From contig CAAGCR010000016.1 in the NCBI GenBank assembly GCA_900768425.1, positions 1-7,678 of the forward strand: a DNA stretch of 7,678 nt, written 5' to 3'. The position numbers and the translations under genes were made by a program. Positions 1 to 5,252 of the stretch are shown in pieces. The stretch's first letter is position 1; each line of letters begins with the position of its first letter. This DNA comes from Clostridia bacterium. GTDB taxonomy: Bacteria > Bacillota > Clostridia > Christensenellales > UBA1242. A model generated the notes under the pieces. That model was not told the DNA's origin, did not search any database, and worked only from the letters and a program-made list of their open reading frames with translations.

Positions 1-302
1 ATATTATCGGAAGTTTTGTCTGAATGCACCGAAGGTATATTCAAGCAAAACTGATGTTTATTCAAACTGTGATGCCGTTATTTATAACGGATTTGCGTTA
101 GCAAATTGATTTGTGAATGTAATGAACAGAGCAACATCACATTGTTTATGATGTCTTTTCTTGAACAATCTAACATTTTTACTCCTAATATATATGAAAT
201 AATTATAAAAAATTATTTAAAAATTGATTAAATATTATATTTATTACTTTTTAATAAAAATTATTGTTTTTTTAATAATCATATATTTTAATTAACTAGC
301 AA
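1..302. other. Left-edge intergenic region with palindromes; possible tail of a plus-strand gene
   Basis: Three hairpins stand out: AGTTTTG...CAAAACT with an inner TGAAT/ATTCA (12-52), CCGTTAT/ATAACGG (75-90) and ATTTGC/GCAAAT (91-106). The last two touch each other and are enclosed by TGTGATG/CATCACA (68-74, 135-141). A plus-strand frame is open from base 2 to a TGA at 107-109 (34 codons) and could be the end of a gene outside the window, but the palindromes make coding doubtful. From 180 to 302 the DNA is almost pure A/T. ATTATT/AATAAT (260-279) may be a weak terminator for the leftward gene ending at 303. Confidence 0.45.
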
Positions 303-1016
303 TTATAACATTCTTTCATCATTATTATGTTTATATTCTTTTGATTTTTCTCTTGATTTTGTTTTTAGTGCTGATTTTAATGCTTTATTTGCCATAGGTG
401 TTATAAAATAGTCAGACACGCCTTCACTAGAAATTTTATTTTGAGAGTCAATTTCTTCTGTTTTTTGTTTTATAAAATCTACCGAACTTCCACTCAAAAC
501 CATTTGATTTGCTTGTCTAAATTGTTCTAGTTTTTCCGCGTCACCTTTTCTTAACAAGTTTTGATATTCTGCATCAACTAAATCTTCAACTTCATACAAA
601 ACTTCTTTGCCGTAGTTTTCGTAAAGTGAAATAAATTGACCTACGCCACCTAACTTAATTAATTTTTTATTATGTTCTGATTTTTCAACCGCTATGATAA
701 CTGAATATGCCGTTATCATAACCGAAATTGGCAAAAAAACCAAATAGGGATTTACCAAAAGCAATGCAAGCCCTACCGACACAGACAACAACCCGACCAA
801 AACTCCTAATTTTGTTTTATCTACAAGCCTGCGTTTATATGCTTCATCGCTGACATCGTTTATTATTTCTGAACCTAAACTGTTAGTCTCTTGTTCCTTT
901 TGCTTTTTGCTATAATTTAAAGTGTCTAAAAGTTTGTCACTACCATAAATTTTAAACAACTCTTTTATTTGTTTGCTTACCTTTTTATTTAAAGGTTTTC
1001 TTGCTGAATACCACAT
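303..1016 (-). CDS. Hypothetical protein with two adjacent transmembrane helices
   Basis: A 237-residue protein that I do not recognise. Residues 1-65 are charged and probably cytoplasmic. Two hydrophobic segments form a hairpin in the membrane (about 69-88, GVLVGLLSVSVGLALLLV; about 91-110, YLVFLPISVMITAYSVIIAV) separated only by Asn-Pro. Residues 111-237 are a charged, mainly helical tail ending in a Lys/Arg-rich stretch (ALKTKSREKSKEYKH). By the positive-inside rule both ends should face the cytoplasm. Coding appears genuine: ATG with AAGGA 5 nt upstream and a near-consensus sigma-A promoter (TTGACA-17-TATACT) placed for a leader of about 30 nt. It could be a small membrane adaptor or stress protein, but no catalytic motif is visible. 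Confidence 0.78.
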   Translation of the reverse strand: MWYSARKPLNKKVSKQIKELFKIYGSDKLLDTLNYSKKQKEQETNSLGSEIINDVSDEAYKRRLVDKTKLGVLVGLLSVSVGLALLLVNPYLVFLPISVMITAYSVIIAVEKSEHNKKLIKLGGVGQFISLYENYGKEVLYEVEDLVDAEYQNLLRKGDAEKLEQFRQANQMVLSGSSVDFIKQKTEEIDSQNKISSEGVSDYFITPMANKALKSALKTKSREKSKEYKHNNDERML

Positions 1017-1054
1017 AAATATCCTTTTTTTATCTTTTATAAATCGCTAGTCAA

Positions 1055-1083
1055 AGTATACTATTAAGGCGCGTTCCTGTCAA
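1055..1083 (-). promoter_or_regulatory. Sigma-A promoter of the two-helix membrane protein
   Basis: Minus strand TTGACA (1078-1083), perfect -35, 17-bp spacer, then TATACT (1055-1060). Transcription would start near 1048, giving a leader of about 32 nt that holds the AAGGA site at 1022-1026. Confidence 0.82.
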
Positions 1084-1094
1084 GATTGAAATCT

Positions 1095-1134
1095 TATAAA
1101 AAAGCAAAACGACTTTGTTTTAGTGTTTTGCTTT
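1095..1134 (-). terminator. Terminator overlapping the 3' end of the DUF4186 gene
   Basis: Perfect 10-bp stem AAAGCAAAAC (1101-1110) with GTTTTGCTTT (1125-1134), 14-nt loop, followed on the minus strand by CTTTTTTATAAG. The stop codon (1120-1122) lies in the loop and one arm is coding. The -35 of the next gene begins only about 12 nt beyond it. Confidence 0.82.
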
Positions 1135-1506
1135 ATCTATCTCGTTATTTATCCATTGCATTATTACTTCTACAATGTAGTCACACTCTGAATTTGTTAA
1201 AATGTGCGTGTTTTCTATTTTGTGCCATTTATATAAACATTCTCTACAACAAGTTGCGGTTGCGTGCTGAGCAATGAATACCGGGTGTCCTTTGGTTGGA
1301 GTTTGCTTGCCATCGTTAAAAAGATTTTTATCTTTTAGCCTTTTTGCAACAAAATCATGTGCGTGAGATTTTAAAACATCTAAACCTTTGGCATTGATAT
1401 ACTCAAAATCTTTTTCTTTTAAATGAAAAGAATTTCTAAATTTAGACTGACTTAATCTAAAAAATAAATAGTTGTAATTCTTACATTCTGTTTGGTTCTT
1501 ACTCAT
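1120..1506 (-). CDS. DUF4186 family protein
   Basis: A 128-residue protein that I recognise as DUF4186, of unknown function. The diagnostic stretch is DGKQTPTKGHPVFIAQHATA (residues 65-84) followed directly by TCCREC and KWHKI, and the C-terminal DYIVEVIMQWI helix. H74, H81, C86, C87, C90 and H95 cluster within 22 residues and could bind a metal, which is inference. No signal peptide or membrane segment, so presumably cytoplasmic; length is typical of the family. The ATG is preceded by GGAG at 10-nt spacing. It appears to be monocistronic: a hairpin cluster lies upstream and a strong terminator overlaps its last codons. No neighbour hints at its role. Confidence 0.9.
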   Translation of the reverse strand: MSKNQTECKNYNYLFFRLSQSKFRNSFHLKEKDFEYINAKGLDVLKSHAHDFVAKRLKDKNLFNDGKQTPTKGHPVFIAQHATATCCRECLYKWHKIENTHILTNSECDYIVEVIMQWINNEIDKAKH

Positions 1507-1676
1507 TTTATTATTTCTCCATAATTGTTATTATGTTTAAACAAATATGATGCAAAATTTATAACCATAGAATTAAACATACAAATAAAAACAGCAAGAA
1601 AGCGTTTGTGTTAGCAAACGAAATTGCGGGAGCAATTTCAAAAATTTTGTGCAAGCAAAATTTTGCTTCCGATGGG
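1507..1676. repeat. Cluster of back-to-back inverted repeats between metallopeptidase and DUF4186 genes
   Basis: The gap carries three adjacent hairpins: CGTTTG/CAAACG (1603-1620), AAATTGC/GCAATTT (1621-1638) and AAAATTTTG/CAAAATTTT (1641-1664). The last also overlaps the 16-bp palindrome AAGCAAAATTTTGCTT (1653-1668). There is no gene here. They may terminate the metallopeptidase transcript, though no strong T-tract follows on the minus strand. Nearer the DUF4186 start lie ATGTTTAAACA (1533-1543) and the GGAG ribosome site (1517-1520). No convincing promoter hexamers were found. Confidence 0.7.
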
Positions 1677-3023
1677 TTATCTTTGCATTGTGTCATCGGT
1701 TTTGGGTGTGTAGTTGTAACTGGTGTATGATACAGCTGGTCTTAAAACGATATTTGCTTTTAGTGATGTTTTTTCTTTTATTGGAGTTTTATCCAAATTA
1801 ACGTAATACATATTTAAGCCGTTTGCATCTTTTAAAATTATGTAGTATCTAGTGAAACCGCATATTTCTATTTTGGGCAAAATAGCATAGTTATCACCTT
1901 TTACAACTGTACCAGAACCTGCAAAAAGTTTACTTGGGTCTTGTGCGTTTTTGTTGTAAACATATTCATATTGCCATTTGCGTTTACTTTTACATCTAAA
2001 AGACCATAACCAGCGGTAAACCCCGCAAGTTCTTCATCGGTTATATTATAACATTCGCCGGCAAAAGAATCTTTTAAAACTTCTGCAACATTTTGGTAAT
2101 ATTGAGTTTCGTAATTATTTAGATATTCTTTCACTTCTGCTAATTTTTCATAATTTAATGTTTTATCGCTATTTACATACTTTTCACAATATGCAGTATA
2201 AAGTCTGCGCATATCACTTGGACTTATTTCGTTTGTGATATAGAAATTGTCTACATTCATTATTGTTGCAAATTCGGTATAATTATTGGTATATACATCA
2301 TCAAAGCCAAGAGAGTGCAATATTTCGTGCCTAATAGTAAACTGTTGCATTTTGTCATCTAGTTTATCAAAATATCTGTCATTTAAAGATATTGTTGAAG
2401 AAATGCAATATTTACCATTATTGACACTTTCCGGAAATATTTTTTTAGGAAAATCAAACAAGGATTGTGAGTGACTATTAAAGCCGTATGTGCCTTCATC
2501 TAAGGTTTTATATTCAAACTTAATTGTTGAATTTTGAAGTGCTCTATCTGCAACATATTCCGCCTTATTGCCGACAGTAAAATTAAACTTATCATTTACA
2601 TTATCAAAGATTTCATTAAAGTAGTTTAAAGAACTCTTTATGTTTTGTTGTGCTCTTTGTGGCACATTATCTGCGATATATACGCACACATTACCATCAT
2701 CATTTGGTTTAAGTCTTATTATTTGATTATTGTACTTTTCATAATGCATCATATCCATATCGGTACATAATTCGCTGGTTACTTGTGGAATTAAATCGCT
2801 ATTTTTGAAATAACTTCTGCCACTGATAAAGATGTTTCTTGCGGTTGAGCAAATTACAGTTGAAGCAACAACACCTATTACCACGCGTTGAACAATCTTC
2901 CATATTTTTTGTCTGCGTGCTTTTTTGGCTTTTTTTTAAAACTTCTTCATCGTAATATTTGCCCAACTCAGATGAGTCAACTTTTTCAGATTTTAATTCT
3001 TTCTTTTTATTAAATTTTTTCAT
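1677..3023 (-). pseudogene. Membrane-anchored HExxHxxGxxD zinc metallopeptidase, interrupted by two frameshifts
   Basis: Three same-strand reading frames line up into one protein of about 449 residues. Part 1 (from ATG at 3023) is a Lys/Glu-rich cytoplasmic start. At an A8 tract (T8 at 2930-2937) the frame breaks; dropping one A restores EEVLKKAKKARRQKIWKIVQ and leads into a hydrophobic anchor (VVIGVVASTVICS). Part 2 carries the catalytic motif HEILHSLGFDD (2297-2329), i.e. HExxHxxGxxD, with a possible Met-turn (ATIMN, near 2260). At an A4 tract (1988-1991) a missing base breaks the frame again; one added A gives GLLDVKSKRKWQYEYVYNK and continues to the TAA at 1677. The active-site motif is intact. 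It may be a decaying gene, or an intact one with assembly indels. The motif resembles metzincin/snapalysin-type proteases, but the family and substrate are unknown. Confidence 0.82.
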
Positions 3024-3029
3024 ACTTTA

Positions 3030-3058
3030 ATTATATACCCGCACCAATTTATAGTCAA
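3030..3058 (-). promoter_or_regulatory. Near-consensus sigma-A promoter abutting the metallopeptidase ATG
   Basis: Minus strand TTGACT (3053-3058), a 17-bp spacer, and TATAAT (3030-3035). Only 6 nt separate the -10 from the ATG at 3023, so the expected start of transcription falls at or next to the A of ATG. No Shine-Dalgarno sequence is visible upstream of that ATG, consistent with a leaderless message. Confidence 0.75.
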
Positions 3059-3181
3059 TACGGGAAAATGTGTTTTTTATGAATAGCTTGATATTGAAAT
3101 TTTTTAAATATATCACTTTGCACACTTTATATTGAGCAAAAACATAGATAGATATAAATATGCTAATAAAGATTTTTAAAA

Positions 3182-3227
3182 TAACCTAAGGTTTGCTCCC
3201 GAACTCGTGGGAGCAAAACTTAGGTTA
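3182..3227. repeat. Long near-perfect hairpin in the repeat island
   Basis: AACCTAAG-G-TTTGCTCCC (3183-3200) pairs with GGGAGCAAA-A-CTTAGGTT (3209-3226): 17 pairs with one central mismatch, extended by a T-A pair at 3182/3227, around loop GAACTCGT. Minus-strand sequence after it is ATTTTAAAAATC, so it might act as a terminator for the hydrolase/ligase unit about 310 nt upstream, or be a mobile palindromic repeat. Confidence 0.7.
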
Positions 3228-3316
3228 AAATTTAATAATTTTAATTAGACGATAATTCATCAATCATCATTTTTCATTTATCATTTTTCATTTATCATTT
3301 ATTTCATAAGGCAGGG

Positions 3317-3379
3317 AAACCCCTCAGTCTTTCAAAATTCGGAACAAATTTTGAAATCCAGCTCCTATTGTTTGGGAGC
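3317..3379. repeat. CCCCTCAGTC...CAGCTCC intergenic palindromic element
   Basis: AAACCCCTCAGTC (3317-3329), then a perfect 10-bp hairpin TTTCAAAATT/AATTTTGAAA (3330-3356, loop CGGAACA), then CAGCTCC (3359-3365) and a small hairpin GCTCC/GGAGC (3361-3379). This layout, constant flanks around a variable stem, matches a dispersed repeat I recall from gut Clostridia genomes. That is recollection, not a search result. Its function is unknown. Confidence 0.6.
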
Positions 3380-3432
3380 AAAGGTTTGTGGTTGCCAAAA
3401 GTTTGTGGTAATGCAAAAGGTTGTGATAACTC
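3380..3432. repeat. Degenerate 17-18 bp tandem repeat
   Basis: Three units in tandem: AAAGGTTTGTGGTTGCC (3380-3396), AAAAGTTTGTGGTAATGC (3397-3414), AAAAGGTTGTGATAACTC (3415-3432), with a decayed fourth (AAACTTGTATTTGTA). They directly follow the CCCCTCAGTC-type element. Confidence 0.6.
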
Positions 3433-3540
3433 AAACTTGTATTTGTATATATTTAACAATAACTCATCAATCATCAGTCATCATTTTTCATTTGTTACAT
3501 TAGCAACACTACCCTAATTCATTAGTTATCATTGACTTAT

Positions 3541-4413
3541 TCAGTCTTTATTTATCATTTTTAAAATATATTTCAAAATGTCTTTGCCGACATTTTCGCC
3601 AGTGCATTTGTATATGTTTAATAGATGTGCATTGGAGTTTACTTCGCATACCAACGGACCGTTTTTTGATTGTAAAATATCAACACCACAAAAGTCGCAA
3701 CCGGTTGCTTTGGTGGCTTTTAGGGCTAGATTTTTTTCGGCTTCTGTTGGTTCGTATTTCTCCATTGTTCCACCGTTGGAGATGTTTGCACGAAAGTCTC
3801 CGGTTAAAGATTTTCTTTTCATACACGCCACAACTTTGTCCCCGACTATGTTGATTCTTATGTCTTCGCCACAGCACTCAGAGATATATTCTTGAAACAA
3901 TAATTCTTTGCCTTGTTTTTTATCAATTAGTGCTAAAATTTCTTCTTTGGTGGAGAGCTTATAGACCTGTTCACCCCACGAACCAAACCACTCTTTACAT
4001 ATTAGTGGCAATTTTAAATATGATATTAAACTATCAACAAAATTATTATAGTATTCTTTTTGGTAGTAGAAACATAACGGAATAATTACTGTTTTAGGGC
4101 GTGGTAAATTTGACTTTGATAGGCAAATTTCGGTCAATGCTTTACTATCGCAATTTGCTATTGCTTTGCTTGAATTGAACACCTTATATCCCATTATTTC
4201 AAGTTTTTGCGCAAGGTTTATATCTTTGTCATAAAACATAACCGCATCATATTTTGATAATGCATTGGACATTAACAAATTATATACTTCAAAATTAGTT
4301 TTAATGTCTAACTGGCAAGCAAGTTCCTTTGCCGAATCAAAAAGTAGTGCATTTTGTTCTACAAATTTATCTTGATTTAAACTTTGATTATTTACTAATA
4401 GAATCTTTTTCAT
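3541..4413 (-). CDS. RimK-type ATP-grasp ligase
   Basis: A 290-residue ATP-grasp protein of the RimK/LysX/CofF type, which joins an amino group to a carboxylate through an acyl-phosphate. Residues about 1-95 form the N-terminal domain. The ATP-binding core shows PLICKEWFGSWGEQVYKL (136-153, with K140 and the glycine loop), QEYISECCGEDIRINIVGD (174-192), KRKSLTGDFRANISNGG (199-215), and the metal-binding end DFCGVDILQSKNGPLVCEVN (240-259), where D245, E257 and N259 are the expected Mg ligands. All key residues appear present. The ATG lies inside the preceding hydrolase gene (26-nt overlap) with a G5 tract 9 nt upstream as a weak ribosome site, so translational coupling is likely. Product could be a glutamyl or other amino-acid adduct on a small molecule or protein tail; the sequence does not say which. 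It is not close enough to ribosomal-protein S6 ligase for me to call rimK. Confidence 0.88.
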   Translation of the reverse strand: MKKILLVNNQSLNQDKFVEQNALLFDSAKELACQLDIKTNFEVYNLLMSNALSKYDAVMFYDKDINLAQKLEIMGYKVFNSSKAIANCDSKALTEICLSKSNLPRPKTVIIPLCFYYQKEYYNNFVDSLISYLKLPLICKEWFGSWGEQVYKLSTKEEILALIDKKQGKELLFQEYISECCGEDIRINIVGDKVVACMKRKSLTGDFRANISNGGTMEKYEPTEAEKNLALKATKATGCDFCGVDILQSKNGPLVCEVNSNAHLLNIYKCTGENVGKDILKYILKMINKD

Positions 4414-4999
4414 TTATTTTTGCCCCCATAATTTCAGTAGCGCCCGCCATCACTTTTGCCATATCTTCGGCAGTTATCATATTATCAATAAACAACTTGC
4501 AATTCATTTCAATTTGCACACAAGGTATTTTGCTAAAATTTGATGTGTATCTTGCAATCGTCACTTCGCCTTTTGCACTAAATGGATTATTTAATTCAAC
4601 TATTTTAAAATATTTTTCAAAATATTCTTTTAATGCTAAGGCTTTTTTATTATCACCTAAAAGATTTATATCATCTTCGCCACCAGTACCTAAACAAATT
4701 AACTGCTCTCTTAAAGGTGATAGTTCATGCAAGTCTATTAGGGCAACAATGTTGTTATCCTTTATATATTTTTGTAGGTCAGATTTATATTTGCAATTTA
4801 AGTCATAGTTTGCATCATCGTTGAGATTTTCGGTTTTTATTATGCAAGGATAACCAAGTTTATTTACAAATCTTGCAATTTCCCCTGTATCTTGTTCAGC
4901 ATATTTAATTTTGCCATCGCGAGTTTGCTCAACCGCGTGTGGTGCTGAAAACATAACTTTTTTATCTCCATTTAAAATTATATGTCCTATTTTTTCCAC
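4388..4999 (-). CDS. N-formylglutamate amidohydrolase-like zinc hydrolase
   Basis: A 203-residue protein resembling the N-formylglutamate amidohydrolase (HutG/FGase) superfamily, which shares a fold with zinc carboxypeptidases. Visible marks are SAPHAVEQTRDG (residues 18-29, with an HxxE pair H21/E24), a Thr/Asp-rich stretch near D37-T38, DDANYD (61-66), ALIDLHELS (86-94, H91) and VQIEMN (161-166). H21, E24 and H91 are the likely metal ligands by analogy. It is shorter than a typical FGase (about 250-300 residues), so the substrate cannot be assumed to be N-formylglutamate, and no histidine-utilisation genes are nearby. The start is GTG, chosen because AAGGAG lies 7 nt upstream. Its 3' end overlaps the ATP-grasp gene by 26 nt, so the two are probably translated from one message and may act on the same type of amide bond. 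The pathway is inference. Confidence 0.8.
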   Translation of the reverse strand: MEKIGHIILNGDKKVMFSAPHAVEQTRDGKIKYAEQDTGEIARFVNKLGYPCIIKTENLNDDANYDLNCKYKSDLQKYIKDNNIVALIDLHELSPLREQLICLGTGGEDDINLLGDNKKALALKEYFEKYFKIVELNNPFSAKGEVTIARYTSNFSKIPCVQIEMNCKLFIDNMITAEDMAKVMAGATEIMGAKINEKDSISK

Positions 5000-5099
5000 T
5001 TTTTTTCTCCTTAATATTTTTTAATTTTATTTATATTTTATTACAATTAAATATTGTTGAAAAACAACATTTGTGTGATTATTATATAATGTCGTTTTA

Positions 5100-5134
5100 A
5101 TTATAACATACTTTAAAAAAATGTTTAAACATTT
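5100..5134 (-). promoter_or_regulatory. Possible promoter with overlapping palindrome upstream of the hydrolase/ligase pair
   Basis: Minus-strand TATAAT (5100-5105) lies 17 bp from TTAAAC (5123-5128), a poor -35. The -35 is embedded in the perfect 16-bp palindrome AAATGTTTAAACATTT (5119-5134), which could be an operator site. It would give a leader of about 95 nt before the GTG. Other TA-rich -10 candidates exist nearby, so the assignment is weak. Confidence 0.35.
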
Positions 5135-5170
5135 TGCCCTATTAATTGGTTGGTTTGAAACAAATTAATA

Positions 5171-5204
5171 AAAAATACTCGCATTTTGATTGCGAAGTAT
5201 TTTT
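5171..5204 (-). terminator. Rho-independent terminator of ypeB
   Basis: AAAAATACTCGCA (5171-5183) pairs with TGCGAAGTATTTTT (5191-5204) apart from one bulged base, around loop TTTTGAT. Read on the minus strand it ends in a run of six T. It lies about 50 nt after the ypeB stop and separates the germination genes from the hydrolase/ligase pair. Confidence 0.85.
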
Positions 5205-5252
5205 CATCAAAATATTTTTAAAAATTTAATCTTTAATGTTTTTACATCTTAT

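Larger units (their letters stand above)
3257..3493. repeat. Direct repeats flanking the CCCCTCAGTC-type element
   Basis: TCATCAATCATCA occurs at 3257-3269 and 3464-3476, and TCATTTTTCATTT at 3267-3279 and 3481-3493. In the left copy the 14-mer TCATTTTTCATTTA is in tandem (3267-3280, 3281-3294) with a partial third unit. The two blocks frame about 190 bp of other repeats. Together with the hairpin at 3182-3227 this fills the 3024-3540 gap, where I see no gene. Confidence 0.75.

Noticed and set aside
1086..1277. Plus-strand 63-residue hydrophobic frame
   Set aside because: Covers the DUF4186 terminator and coding antisense; composition explained by the opposite strand.
1677..1880. Separate 67-residue gene with TTG start
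   Set aside because: In-frame coding extends upstream (DPSKLFAGSGTVVKGDNYAIL) without a stop, so it is the displaced C terminus of the metallopeptidase.
1901..2884. Separate 327-residue gene starting at GTG 2884
   Set aside because: The start lies inside the predicted membrane anchor, has no ribosome site, and upstream codons in the same frame (KARRQKIWKIVQ) continue the protein back to the A8 tract. It is the middle of the frameshifted metallopeptidase.
3257..3493. CRISPR array
   Set aside because: Repeats are short, AT-rich and either in tandem without spacers or present only twice; no cas genes.
3578..3895. Plus-strand 105-residue frame
   Set aside because: Lies wholly within the ATP-grasp gene, whose motifs are strong; no ribosome site or family resemblance.
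4329..4808. Plus-strand 159-residue frame
   Set aside because: Antisense to the hydrolase and ligase genes, rich in Ser/Leu/Ile/Phe as expected from complementary reading of AT-rich codons.
4388..4999. hutG for histidine degradation
   Set aside because: Protein is short, lacks hut neighbours and is linked to an ATP-grasp ligase, so a histidine pathway role is not supported.
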